Part shown: positions 7,669 to 21,400 of the stretch, piece after piece
Position numbering within the stretch: position 1 is the first letter of the stretch
How the letters are laid out: each line of letters begins with the position of its first letter
NCBI GenBank assembly: GCA_913056515.1
Contig: CAJXMP010000003.1
Span: 1 to 46,780, forward strand
DNA length: 46,780 bases
DNA from: an uncultured Lewinella sp.
Lineage (GTDB): Bacteria; Bacteroidota; Bacteroidia; Chitinophagales; Saprospiraceae
Reading direction: 5' to 3'
Translations under genes and position numbers: made by a program
Notes under the pieces: generated by a model
Told to the model about the DNA's origin: nothing
Seen by the model: only the letters and a program-made list of their open reading frames with translations
Databases searched by the model: none

Positions 7669-8464
7669 TTTTTGAATTATTAATGAAAAGTAGATTCCCT
7701 ATAGAATCTGAAAGTTTATCATGTCTCACCAAACTAAAATCCAAGTTTTCTAGGAATTGAATTAGATCCTGTGTTGAAGGAATGTTTTCGTACCTCTGAT
7801 CATAATTCGCTTCACAAAAGATTAAATCCAATTGACGGATGACTTTTTGGGCTCCTTTGAATACGGCTAATTCATCACCCTGCACATTAACCCTCATGCA
7901 ATTAAAATCCGTTTTAGAATATCGCTCAGAAATAATCTGATCAATAGGCCTGACTATTACTTCTTCTTCTTTTATTACTGCAGCCAAATCTTCACCATTT
8001 ACTTGAACTTCTGACATAGGCTTATGAGTAGAGGATAAACCGCTTTCTTTGGTAACATACAAGGTAGTTCTACCTTCTTTTTCTCCTGCAGCTAACTGTT
8101 CAAGTGAGATCTGAATGAAGGGACTCCCTCCAAACACATCAGTACAAGATGCAGCAAGATCATTATATATTGAACTGATATTTGAAAGAGCTTCCATTGC
8201 CTCCTCCAACGGCTCGATGATTAAAACATCATTAAAACCCAAAAGTGCATATGGCAATATTTCGTGCCCCATATGCCCTCCGACGTGAATCATCCCTTTA
8301 GGTTCGATCTGATATTTGTGGAGAAACGACTGAACTAGAAAAAAATATAGTCCATTAGGTACGATTTCAAAAGGAGGCAAATATTGATTCACCTTTGACT
8401 TATGAAATTTAGGCAAATTTGATTGCAGCCATTTGGAAAGATCGCGCTCTTCTAATTCAAACAT
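7646..8464 (-). CDS. FkbM family methyltransferase (free-standing)
   Basis: A 272-residue FkbM-type methyltransferase. Visible are the SAM-binding loop HVGGHMGHE at 60-68, the acidic ribose-contact motif IIEP at 82-85, and the family's C-terminal block MRVNVQGDELAVFKGA. FkbM enzymes mostly O-methylate hydroxyl groups of natural products. The loop varies from the usual DVGANxG form. The gene lies 10 bases downstream of the SyrP-like dioxygenase, which should create a hydroxyl, so methylation of that new hydroxyl is an attractive pairing but is inferred. A second, different FkbM domain is embedded in the NRPS at about 23800-24680. Confidence 0.88.
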   Translation of the reverse strand: MFELEERDLSKWLQSNLPKFHKSKVNQYLPPFEIVPNGLYFFLVQSFLHKYQIEPKGMIHVGGHMGHEILPYALLGFNDVLIIEPLEEAMEALSNISSIYNDLAASCTDVFGGSPFIQISLEQLAAGEKEGRTTLYVTKESGLSSTHKPMSEVQVNGEDLAAVIKEEEVIVRPIDQIISERYSKTDFNCMRVNVQGDELAVFKGAQKVIRQLDLIFCEANYDQRYENIPSTQDLIQFLENLDFSLVRHDKLSDSIGNLLFINNSKNGHGSKV

Positions 8465-8474
8465 ATATACTATA

Positions 8475-9452
8475 TTATTTAAACATCGTTAATAATACTG
8501 TTCTGTCTCCTTCGAAAGGTTCTCTACCATGCATCATTCTCATATTGTCAATATAGACAAGGTCTCCACTAATCCAGCTTACTGGCAGCATGATTTCATC
8601 AATAAGCTTTCTTATTTCAGTAAAATAGGAAGGGTCAATTTCAGAATGGTCTCCATAAGTTACATGCTGTGGTCTACTCATAGAGTCCCCTTCATATAAA
8701 GCCTCATATGCCGCTTGAAGGTCCGCATTAAAATTACTGATATGAAATTGATCAGCTTGATTAAACCAAAGTCTTTGTCCAGAAATAGGATGTGTTCTTA
8801 TGGCTGGTCTATATTGTTTAATTCGTACACTGTCCTCTTCAACCCACATATAATGGCTATCTGTTCTTTTACAGAAATCTTCCACCTCTGACTTGATATC
8901 TGTTTCGAAAGTCTTTTGCCAGGATGGGCCTAAGCCATAACCTGAATGTAAATTTCTAATGTAACACAATCCCTTTGCCTCAAATTCTTCTACTATTTCC
9001 TTAGGAAGCTTTTCCAATAAAACAGCATTATCAGAAATGGGTGTCGCTCCTCCTTTCATCGCTGACACTATACAACAAAACATCATTCGAAGAGGCCATA
9101 AGTTAGAGTAGGAAAGCTCACTGTGTAAGGTAATAAATTGATCGGCTGGAAACTCTGTTGAAGTGTACGTATTGCTTTTAAGTTTAGACCTTGGAGAATT
9201 CCCATCAACATAGGTCATTTGTTTTTCATCAACTTTTTCAGCAATTTCTCTAAAATCATCGCGTGTTATAATATTAAAGCCTCTGAACAGAATAGCCCCT
9301 AATGAAGACAAATCTTTTTGAATAGCTGTTATATTCCGATTTAACCAAGCTATTAGCTCATGAATTTCAGGACCTATTCCAATTGAATCTGGCGTGAGAG
9401 TCACAGGACTATTGTTGTCACTAGCCTTTAAATGAATATGATTTTCTAACAT
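8475..9452 (-). CDS. TauD/SyrP-like Fe(II)/2-oxoglutarate dioxygenase
   Basis: A 325-residue enzyme with the facial triad of the TauD/clavaminate-synthase family: HxE at His110/Glu112 (LHSELSY), the distal His308 (MMHGREPF) and the 2-oxoglutarate-binding Arg317. The block TYTSTEFPADQFITLH closely resembles the SyrP-like group, which hydroxylates the beta-carbon of amino acids, often Asp, while bound to a carrier protein. It sits 14 bases downstream of the terminal NRPS and before the FkbM gene. Likely role: beta-hydroxylation of an amino acid on one of the carriers, possibly the residue loaded by the A domains with an Arg/His pocket. The family call is strong; substrate is inferred. Confidence 0.9.
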   Translation of the reverse strand: MLENHIHLKASDNNSPVTLTPDSIGIGPEIHELIAWLNRNITAIQKDLSSLGAILFRGFNIITRDDFREIAEKVDEKQMTYVDGNSPRSKLKSNTYTSTEFPADQFITLHSELSYSNLWPLRMMFCCIVSAMKGGATPISDNAVLLEKLPKEIVEEFEAKGLCYIRNLHSGYGLGPSWQKTFETDIKSEVEDFCKRTDSHYMWVEEDSVRIKQYRPAIRTHPISGQRLWFNQADQFHISNFNADLQAAYEALYEGDSMSRPQHVTYGDHSEIDPSYFTEIRKLIDEIMLPVSWISGDLVYIDNMRMMHGREPFEGDRTVLLTMFK

Positions 9453-9466
9453 TGGCCTTAATACTT

Positions 9467-12400
9467 TTAAGTTTCTAAAATTTTATTTAAGATAACTGCA
9501 TTTTTTTGCACGTATGGCTCATCTACCATCTTACCATGAATACCCGAGGCATAGAACTCAGTGACTCCTGCATCTGTGCATTCTGACCAATTTTCGATTC
9601 TATGGTAATTGTTTTCTGCTTTCAGGAAATATATTGGTGCTTTAATGAAATTACCACCTTCTTGCTCCGCATAGAAGAGAAAATCATAATATTGCTTGAC
9701 TTGTTTATAGCAAACTTCTTTGAAAAACTCCATATCAATAAAATGATCTTTAAACTCTTCAAATTTTGCTTTCAAATAAAGGTCTACTCCTTCTGAAATC
9801 GTTTCAATTGTATGTTGCTTCCCCTCTTTATGTTGGCGGAAGGCATCTAATATAGTAACCCCTGCAACCTCTCTTCCGGCTTTCTCCATTTCTTTGGCAA
9901 CATGAAATGCCATAAACCCACCTGCAGAATGCCCTGCTATGTGCAATCTTCCTTCAGGCTGAATCTCTTGAATCAGCCTGACGTAATTCTTCATTGTGTC
10001 ATTACTATCAACATAATTGAATGAATACAAACAAGTATCTGGCAATAATTCAGCTAAATGTCCGTATGCTAATGCAGACCCAAGAGCCGGAGGGAAAAGA
10101 ATAAGTTTTTTCTTTCCACTAGGGTTGCCTAATTGTATGTAAGGGTGCTCTTTATATTGAATATTCATATACTTAGCAACATCAATATAATGAGCAATGT
10201 CTCTAACTGTTGGGAATTTATACAAATAGACTAGTGGCACACCTACTTTTCGTCTTGAATGCAATAAAGACATCAAACTCATTGCCTTTAAGGAGTGCCC
10301 ACCTATCTCAAAGAAATTATGGTCTAACCCTACCTGATTAACAGTTAGCACTTCAGAAAATGCATCAGCTACAATTTTTTGTGTCTCTGTCCAATCTTTT
10401 CGATTTGTATCACCCAGATCACATGTAAAGTCGACCCCGCTAGGAAGTCTGTCGCGATCTAACTTTCCATTCTTTGTTTTGGGAATAGAATCTAAGTATC
10501 TAATGCCTCTGGGGATCATGTAATTTGGCAATTGCGATGAAATATACGCCAATAGATTTTCCTGCTCAATTTCAATGCCCGTATAATATGCCATCAAAGA
10601 TTTATCTCCGTTACTATCTTCTATATCTATCACTACCGCTTCATATATAGATGGGTAGGCCAATAGGGCAGCTTCAATTTCTGCGGTTTCTATCCTAAAT
10701 CCACGGATTTTGACTTGATGGTCCTTCCTTGCTAAATATACCAAGTCCGCATGTTGATTCAATTTTGCATAATCACCAGACAAATAAATTCTACCACGAT
10801 CAGGTGAACTTGTCTCTGTGACAAACCTTTGAGCAGTAAGTTTTTTTCTATTATAGTATTCTAAGGCGACTCCTGATCCTCCTACCTTTATTTCAGCGCC
10901 AACATTGAAGGGTACAGCATTTCCAAACTTATCTTCAAGGTAAACTTGAGTTTCAGGTATGGGTTTACCTATATTAGATTGCCAAGGGAATTGATCTATT
11001 TCTTTCAACTCTATTTTATGAAATGTCACATGAACAGTAGTTTCTGTAATACCATACATGTTCACCATATCTACTTTAGGGAATTGAGATACCCATTTTT
11101 TCAACTTGCCAGGAACCAGTTTCTCACCCCCAAAAATTACATATCTCAAATGATCAGAAGGATTATGTGGGTAATCCAAATTTAAAATGAAGGATGATAA
11201 TTGATAAAATACTTGTGGCGTTTGATTTAGAACAGTCACTCTGTTTTTTCTGATAATATCATAATATGTGCTTATATCTCTAACTTCTTCACCATTAGGC
11301 ACTATAAGTGTAGAAGCATTGAGAAGTGCACCGTATATTTCCCATACAGAAAAGTCGAAATGATATCCATGAGACTGAATCCAAGTATCCTCTGAATTAA
11401 AGTCAAATAAGTTTTGATCATTAAAAAGTAAACGAATCACATTACGTTGACTAATAACGCATCCTTTTGGTTTTCCTGTTGACCCTGAGGTGTAAATAAT
11501 ATAGGCAGGAATATCAATACCAGCAGAAACTGGCCGACGCCATTCTTTTATAGATTTAGGGAAATCCGAACAATCAAATAAATAAGATTGTAGAGGGTTC
11601 TTTATTTCCTGTTTGTTAATTATGGCTAAAACATCATATCTGAACTTAGTAAGTTCATTCTCAATCTTTCCTATTTTTTGACTTACTTGTACAGTGCAAT
11701 CAAAAGGCAAAGAATCTTTTAAGTCGTAGAAAAAAGCTTTTGGGATAAATAATTCTTGAGACCAATCAAGCTTTACATTATCATTAGGATTTAACTTCGC
11801 ATAGTTTCGTAAATCAGAAATAAAATCATCCTTCAAATCTAAATCTTGGATATCCCCAAAAAACAAAATGGCATCATCGTTCATATAAGGGATCAAGCTA
11901 AGAATGACATTCTTCAAGTAATTATAACCACTAAAGCATTGTATGACACTATTTATAATCAACAGATCATAGCTTCCTGAAATATGTTCTGCGACTTCAT
12001 CCGCTGATGCATGAAGTAATCTGAAGTTTTCTATGCCTTTTCTAATCAAGTTATCCTCAGCAATAGAAAGAATTTCTTTTGATAAATCAGTACCTAAATA
12101 AGAATGAACATTAGGTGCGATTTTACTCATGGTCAAGCCTGAAGCGCAACCGATTTCAAGTACTTTTACATCCTTGTTCAGATAGGGTTCCAGTTTTAAT
12201 AAGGCATTTTGAGCATACTCTTCCATCTCTGCCTCTGAAAAAGAATTCCCTGTATAACTCGAAAACCAAGCACCCCCTGAAATCTCATCAACGGAAGACT
12301 GACCAATGAAATCCCATAACTCCTCTGACATGATATCTCGAGCTTGTTCGACCTCAAGATTAATTTGATCACTATCAATACAAACAAGTTGTTTTAGACT

Positions 12401-15400
12401 GCTGCATTCCCAATATAATTGCCCTGCTTCTCGTAAAAATGCCTTTGAAAAAATTAGCAGTTCAATCTCTGCATCCTCCACAAAATACTTTATACGATTA
12501 TAGGGAAGACTTGTTGCGATGGGCACATAACAATAACCATTACATAGAGAAGAAAGCATTGACGCAATCGCTTCTTCACCTTCATGCATGAGTAAACCAA
12601 TACGAGTCCTTTGATCCCCTAATCGATCAAATAAAAAAGACGATAAGCTCTGTACCTTATCTAGCAACCCTCCATAGCTAATAGTACTAGAGCTTGTTTT
12701 TATAGCAATTTTAGAATGAGAAGATCCTACGGCATTACAGAAAAGATGATAAATGTCTGTTTCAGGGTATGTTGCACTGGTTTTCCTTAATTGATCATGA
12801 GCAGTCTTTTCAGCGTTTGTCAAAAAATTTAATTGGTGAATTCCTACATCAGGCTGTGCGATGACCCTAATGAGTATATTTTCTAAATGCTGTAACTGTC
12901 GTCTGATTGAAGATTCAAAAAATAAATCTGTGTTGTATTCAACGGCAATTGAAAGCCCATCTTCAGTTTCGGTAAAGGAGAAGTTTTGGTCATATTGGCT
13001 GGTCTTCCAATCTGTTTCAAATGGGTAAGCCTTCAAACCTTCAAACTGAGTTTTTCGATCTACCTTGGTCCCTGTATTCATAAATTGAACAACCACATCA
13101 AAGAGGGGTGAATGATCCATACGCATTTCGAGATCCAATGCTCCAACCAACTTATCAAAAGGATATTCTTCATGCTCCAGAGCTTCAACAGTAGTTTCTT
13201 TGACACGTTTTAATAAATTCAAGAATGAATCTTGTTCTTCGAATACTGTCCTTAATGCTAGTGTATTTACATAGAATCCAATTTGATTTTGTAAACCAGC
13301 TTGATATCTTCCAGCCGAGGGTGTGCCAATAGTGATATCTGTTTCCCCCGTATAACGGTAAAACAATAGATTAAATGCGGTAAGAGTCAACATAAAGACA
13401 CTCACATTGTGCTGATCCGCAAAAGCTCTTAGCTTTATAAATGTTTCTGAATGTATTTGATGTTGCAATAAAGCACCATTAAATGTCTTTTGCTTAAATC
13501 TAGGCTTATCATAAGGAAGTACTAAAGGTTCTGGAATATTTGAAAATCGCTTTAACCAATATTTTTCATTTTCTGCATATAAACCATCATTAAAGCGTTC
13601 ATTTTGCCATTTAGCAAATGCCTTAAACTGGAAAGGCAATTGCTCCAAGAATAGCGGCTTTGAATGAATACCTTGATTGTATAACTCCACTAATTCATTA
13701 GCGAAGACCTCCATAGACCACCCATCTGAAATTATATGATGCTTCACCAAAGAGACAATATGATTGTCCCCTCCTATTGAAATCACTTTAATCCTCATCA
13801 AGGGCCAGAATGCTAAATCAAATGGTTCCTCTATATCCTTTGAAATTATTTCCTTAGCCTTAGCAATTGGATCTCCTTCCCCTTCCAAATTCATAAAAGT
13901 TAAAAGATCATGAATTTGAGGATTTCGATAAATTTTCTGATAGATACCCTCGTTCTTGAAAGTAAAGGATGTTCTCAGGATTTCATGTCTAGCAATAAGA
14001 TAGCTAAGGGCTTTAGAAAAACAGTCATGTTCAAAGCACCCTTCTAAATGAAAAACTCTTTTAACATTATATGTATTGTTCCCGCCTTCCAATTCATTTA
14101 ACAACCATAACCTTTTTTGGGATTGTGCAACAGGGAAGATTTCATCATTACCAGCTTGAATAGGTAGAATAGGGGCCGGACTTGAAGTTTTCGATTGTTC
14201 TATCCCAATTTGTTCACTTAAATATTGAAGGCTGGGTTCTTTGAAAAAACCGTTGATGCTTAATTTGGTCTTAAATGCTTGTTGCACTTTTGCGATTAAA
14301 ACCATTACCAAAAGTGAGTTACCCCCCTGTTCAAAGAAAGATTTATACGGGTCTACTTCTTCAGGTTCTCTATTCAGAACCTCGCTCCAAACACTCAATA
14401 ATCTTGAATCAAACGAAAAGTGATCATTATTCTGATCTCCGTCAAACTCCTCTATCTCTTTAGGTAAGCTTAACTTATGGAAATCAATTTTTCCGTTTGA
14501 ATTCAAAGGTATTTGATGTAATACCTCAATATGATTTGGAAGGTGTGAAATGGGAAGCTTTGATTTCAGAAATGTATGCAATTCAAGACTATCCACACTT
14601 CCTTCCTCAATAAACAACACCAAATATTTTCTCCCTTGGCAATCAAAAACTTTCACAGCAGCTTGAGTTATACCTGGATATTGCATCGCTGTGCTTGTAA
14701 TAGCATTTAACTCAACGCGAACGCCATTGATTTTTATCTGTTCATCTCTTCTGCCATATAAAACTAAGTTATTCGAGCTATCGTATCTACCAAAATCTCC
14801 TGTTCTGTAGAATAAATCGTTATACTCAGAGTGGAAGGGGTTTTGCACAAAGGATTGAACATTATCGTCTTCGTTTAGGTAACCCAAAGACAAATAAGGA
14901 GATCTTATATATACCTCCCCCATTTCTCCATATCCACATAATTCCTGAAGCTCATTTAAAAGCACTAAGTCTGTATCATTGATCCCTTTGCCTACAGGTA
15001 ATCTTTCCAGTCCCCATGTATCATCACACTTCCAAAACGATTTAATTAAAGTTGACTCAGTTGCACCATAGAGATTATAAAAGTTTATTTCCTTCCCAAA
15101 ATTAGATTGAAACAACTTTATATCTTTTTGATATAGCGGTTCACCGGCTAAAAGAACATGTTGTAATGAGGACATTGTTGCCTTATCTTCGGAATTAGTG
15201 GCTACAATAGCTCTTAATAAAGAAGGAACAATGTGCAATACATTGACTTTTCTGGTCTTTATCCACTTTCTGGTCAGATGTAAATCATTTCTTGTTTGAT
15301 ATCCCGGAAGGTCAATAATATTGCCGGTGCATAATGCAAGAAATACATCTCTAAGTGAAGCATCAAATCCAGGTGATGTTAATTGCGCAACGACTATACC

Positions 15401-18400
15401 TCCCTCCTCATGTATCCCTAATGCATGTATTTCCCAATCAATGAAATGAGAAAGACTTTTCCTGGAACCAATTATCCCTTTAGGCTTTCCTGTCGTACCT
15501 GAAGTGAAATAAACATATGCTTCTTCATTCTTATTAAGCTTTGCTTTGAAAGGCCTTTCAGATAAAGTCAGATTAGAATTTAGAATAGTTATGTGCCTGC
15601 CTAAGGAAGATTTAAGATCATTAACAAACCGGTCGTTTTTGTCTAATACATAGGCCAGGCTCATATTTGTTTGAGAGATGATAGCTAAGATTTGATCTTT
15701 AGGTAAGTCTAAGTTGACTGGAATGTAAGACTTGCCAGCCATCCAAATACCTAAAAGCTGAGGAATAAAATTGCTCCCAGCCTGAAGAAATACTCCTATT
15801 CTCTTAGCTTTATATTGATCCAGTTGGTAAGCAACAGAAGAAGCTAATTGTATGAGTTCTTTATATGTATAACTCTCATCTTCATACCTAAGTGCTATCG
15901 ATTCAGGCGATTTTTTTGCTTTCTCTAACACTAACTCAATGATATCATTGAAGGCTGCGTCTTCAAAAGCTTGCAAAAGCCTTTCTTTAGTGAAAGGCTG
16001 ATCCAATCTAAATGTTTGGATCCTCTTATGCTCATCTTTGATTGATTCAGCAATCAAAGCTCTATAGCTATTTAAGATACTTTTTATACTAGCCGCAGAA
16101 AATAACTGTTTGGAATATCGAAGATCAATATTGAGTTGTCCATCTGAAACACTAAAAGCAAAGACCAAATCAAACTTACTTGTATTATTTTCTAGTGACT
16201 CTACTCTAAATTTTAAATATTGATCATACGATCGAGCAGAATCAAAATTATGCATTACTAAAAGTACATTGACTAATCCATCGTTATTCAATTCTCTTTG
16301 TATGCCTTGATCTGCTATCAACTTTTCATATGGAAAGAGTTTGTGCTCCATAGCTCGCTGTAGCGTATCATTGGAGCGTTGGCTAAGACTTAAAAAAGTA
16401 TCTGAAGCAGAAACCTTAGTTCTAAGGGGTAACACATTCACATATTGCCCGATTTGATCTTCCAGATCTTTCGTAATTCTCAAATCAATTGAAGTACCCA
16501 ATAAAAGATCCTCTTGTCCGCTTAGGCGATACATCAATACTTTCGAAACTGTTAGGAGGACATTAAAAAGACTCATTCTTTTATCGGCAGCAAATCGCTG
16601 TATTTGCTCAGTAAGCGTAATGTCTAATTGAAGCCTCTCACTTGCCCCTATAAATTTCTTCTCCTTTTGTCTATCGAAATCTATTGGAAGTTTTAGTTTT
16701 TCCGAAAATCCTTTAAGGTGATTTAACCAAAACGTTTTTTCCTTTTTGCCTTTCGGCGAAGTCAAATAGGACTCATACCATTGAGAGAAATCTTTATGTT
16801 GGATTCTTAATGGAGCTAATGTAGATTTTCGTCCTGAGGATTTTATCCCATAAAGTTGCTGGAGGTCCTTTGTCAAAATAGCTAAACTCACTCCATCAGC
16901 ATTAATGTGATGTAAAAGAACAAGAAGCGTGAATTTATTTTTTTCCCTAGGGAACAGATGGCAATGAAATAAAAATCCCCCCTCAAGATCCAATCCCTTT
17001 TGAATAAGATTTTGAATAGTGGTCTGCACATTTAAGTCCTTCTTATAAATGGTAAGAAAGTCAGTGATATAAAAATCTTCCTTCACTGATTGATAAGGAA
17101 CACCCATTTCTTCAACGAAGACAGTCCTTAAAATTTCATGCCTTTTTACTAGTTCATCAATTGCCCACTTGAACGAATCGATATCCAGTTCTTGATCCAA
17201 GTGTAATAAGCCCGGCACTAAATATGCATCTCCTCCACCCTCTAATTTATGAACCATCCAAATTCGGCTTTGAGCAGGCGAAAGGGGATACTTTTCACTT
17301 TTTTTAGTAGGCAGGATATCTAACTTGAAGCTTTCTTCCTCATTTCTAGATATCATCTGCCCTAGATCTGCCAATGTCTCTGATTGGAATAATTGGGAAA
17401 ATGAAATCTCAGTGTTGAATTGCTCTGCAATCCTTGCTAAAAGTTTAGTCGCTAAAATAGAGTGCCCTCCAAGTTCAAAGAAGTTATCAGAACGCCTGAC
17501 ATCATCAATCTTCAGTAATGCAGACCAAATTTCACTAAGTTTCGTTTCTATTTCCGTTTTGTCCTCCTCTTCTTTCTCAGTCGGGGCAGCAGAATTAGAA
17601 TGAGCACCTAAATTCGAGAACTGGTCAGCAGGTAAAGTATACACTTGCCAATCCCGCAGTCCACCTCCTGCAATCTTGATATATCTTCTAATTTCATTTT
17701 CTGAAATTCCATCATCATGATAAATACTACCTACTTCATTAAAACCTGAATACTCAGATTCCAATTGAATAAATGGATTGGACTGATCTAGTCCTACATA
17801 GTAATTGCCCGCTGGCAATTGAATAAGCTTTTTAAATGATTTCCATCCTTCAGTAGGTTCAATAGTATAGTAGCCTCTCCTTAAACTTAAAGTCTCATTC
17901 TGGTCACCTTTACTCATTCCTAAGTTTCTCCATTGAGACCAATGGAAAACTGAATAATCATTTTCGTTTGCCGCTTGTTCTTCTGCGTAAAAATTAAGAA
18001 AACTGCTGACTGCTGAGTAGCTACTAAAACTATTGCCACCGAAATAAGCATTTACTGAACCAAAAACAAAACGCCTAAAACCAGATCGTCCGCTAAAACA
18101 TCGTTCAAGATTAATGGTCCCACTGACTTTTGCTTTCATCATATAATCAAGCACATTGATAGACTCATTTTGAAACAAATGATCATTCATATGCTGCCAA
18201 TGGTAATTCAATTGAGCATTTCCTGCGAGATGAAAGTACCCAACAATCTTTTTACCAACGGATCGCTCAAATGATTCTATGCATGAATTTAGGTCTTCGA
18301 ATGAGGAAATATCACAAGATCTATAATGAAAGTCATTTGATGAAAGTCGGTTGAGACGCTCCTTTTTATCAGTAAGATCCGTTTCAAAATCAAAAAGTAA

Positions 18401-21400
18401 ATGCGAAGAAATAGGTCCTTTAAAATCAGTCCGACCTATGGCAAGAATCTTAACGTCAAACTCTTCCATAAGTTTTTCACATATAAAAGCGCCAACGCCG
18501 CCCAAAGCACCCGTAATCAGATAATACTCGCCCGATCGCAGATTTGGCTCTGTTCTTAATTGCTGATTATTCTTTAATCGTTTAAGTACAGGAATTCTTC
18601 TAGATTTTCCATCAGTACTCACTAGAGGAAGCTTTTGTGGGAATAATGATTCATTAATTATCGCTTGAATCCAATCCTTTTTATCAGTACTATGAGGGAT
18701 TGCAACTTGTCTACAACATAGTTTGGGTTGTTCTTCCTGTATGCTTGCGAGTAGGCCTGGGAGGTATCCATACCGTATTGCAAAATCTAAATCATCAATT
18801 GATGGCGTAATAATATTCAACTGAATTAGATTTTCAAATCTCGTGATTTCTTTGATGAAAGCTACCTCTTCAGCCCAATTGATAGAATTTCCTTTTTTGA
18901 AAGTAATGTCATAAGAGACTATGAATGGGCTTTCATCTATACTTTGGATCGCTCCTTCTGCTTCGGGCATTGTTGAAAGCAAAAAGCCTGAGTAATCAAG
19001 AAGATTATGATTTCTTTCAGAAATTAGAAGATGTGGAATTTCATTTGTAGGAGAATACATGACTTCACCTGCTTCACGAAGTGCATAAGTAAAAATATGA
19101 TCAGAATTGAATTGGTGTTGCTCTTGCGTAGAATTGTAGATTGCACTGAATTCTGCATTCGTAAACCGGTCTAAAACTACAGATCTTCTCTTTTTTCCTG
19201 ACTCTGTAACCAAGAAGTCTTTTTCATCAAGGAAAACAATAATATCAGGTTTCACTCCAATTGATTTGGTCAACTTACTATTGACCTTTCTACACAAGGA
19301 TTCGTAGTTAATAAATTTTGTCTGAAGAAATATATGAAGCAACTCCTTACCTAGCTCTGCATCATACTTACTCGCTGCGATTGCTGCATTGGCTCCTATT
19401 TCAGGTATTTCTTCGATATACCCTTCAATCTCATAATTTTGATAATTCAGACCATTTAGAATAATTAAATCTTTCTCTCTTCCTGTAATAGTGAGTTTCC
19501 CTTCTTTTATAAAGGCTAAATCACCTGTGTTGAACCACCCATCCTTAAGCAAGTTCTCATTAGCTTCATAATTATTCAGATATCCCTGAGTTATAATAGG
19601 ACCGGAAACTTGCAACCGCCCTATTTGATTTTCACTCATCAAGCTGTTTTCTTTATCTACTATTCTGATATTAACACCTGGAAGCGGAGGCCCTACTTCA
19701 ACTAAGCTGACCGTATCACTGCCAGGATCAGTACGATACTTTAATTTCCCATTTAAAGAAGACTTAACTATATGATTCAAACCTATATTAACAGCATCAA
19801 AATCTAGAGCATGAGTGATACCACTACAAGTTTCAGACATTCCATATGCAGGGCGTATACAATTATTATCTAAGCCAAATGGCTTTAGAAGCTCGTAGAG
19901 CTGTTGGTTTATTTGGGCTGAAACAGACTCACCACCTGTTAACCAATGTCTCAAGCTGCTCAAGTCATAACCTGTTTGGAGTATACGTTCTTTTTCTTCT
20001 AGTAATTGAGCAAATGCAAAGTTTGGAGCCCACGTAAATGTGACTTTATAACCTTGAATTATACTTAACCATCGTGTGACGTCTGCTAGAATAAATTCAG
20101 GTTTGCATAAAATGAGATTTGCACAAGCAGAAACAGCACTGTTTACCATCATTTGAATCCCCCCTACGTGATCTAATGGCATCCAATTTAAAAACACATC
20201 TTTTGAATCAAACTTGCAATGCTGATTAGCTGCTAGGTTTCTCTGACATAATGAATCATGGGTTTGTTGGATGCATTTAGGTAATCCGGTACTTCCAGAC
20301 GTAAATAAATAAATCGCTATTTGTTCTGGAGTAACCTGAGGCAAATCCTTATCCGTGGCTAAAAGTGACTGAATATCATTAAAACTGTATACTTGTGAAG
20401 AATTCCCCTCTAATTCATTGATAATTGATTGATTATCTTGAACATGGTACTCCTCAGTTATAATAATTGCATTAGGTAGCAGCCTCAGAATATTTTTTAA
20501 TCGCTTGGCTGCGTCACTCCCATTGTCAAAGGTTTTAGGATTGGGCTGAGGAACCACAATGTGTCCTGCTAATAAAACCGCCCAATAGACTAATAAATAG
20601 GATTTTAAATCATTAAGTTGTATTATAATGGGACTTGGCTCCACAAGATCAATAGCTCGAATTTTAAGGGCCAAATCTCTCGCCGCTTTATAAATTTCAG
20701 CGTATGAGATATAAACTTCATGGTCTAAAGAATCTATTAGTGATACCCCATTGTTTGTCCGTGCAGCTATTACTAATTGTTCTGTTAAGACTGTTGAAGA
20801 ACCAACTGGAAGTTCAAGAGGCACTCCTGTAGTGATTGCTTCGACTTCATCCTTCTCGTGCCATTGAATTTCACTTGCTAAACTTGATGATTCACTGATA
20901 GGTATCTCAAAAGTCTCATAATTATAGTCAACGAGACGTTGAAACAAAACTTTGTGATCGAGTCTTGGACTCGCTGATAATAAGCTTATCGTCGTATCAT
21001 CAGCATACTTATATTTAACAGATGTGGAACGAAGATGAGCACACCTTCTAAGACCTACCTTACTACCAAATATTGGATGATCGAAGTCAGTGGCTATTTC
21101 CTCATAATGTGCATATCTTAGTGTAAAAGGAAATAAACCACAAGGCTCTTTACACAACTCTACTTTTTTACAGCGGTATTCTTGTTGAAAAGATATAAGG
21201 AACGAATTCTTTGAATAATATTGTCCATTTATACTCATGATTAAGTCAAGGAACAATTGCGTTTTTTCTCTTCTTTGTCTTGCAGTAATTGGAGTTTCGA
21301 ATAATTCATAGATCAGTTGACCATTTTCTTCTTTAATCAATTGAAAATTCAAATACCCTTTAGTCAAGCCGCTTACTTCACTGCCATTTTTCAACACTTT

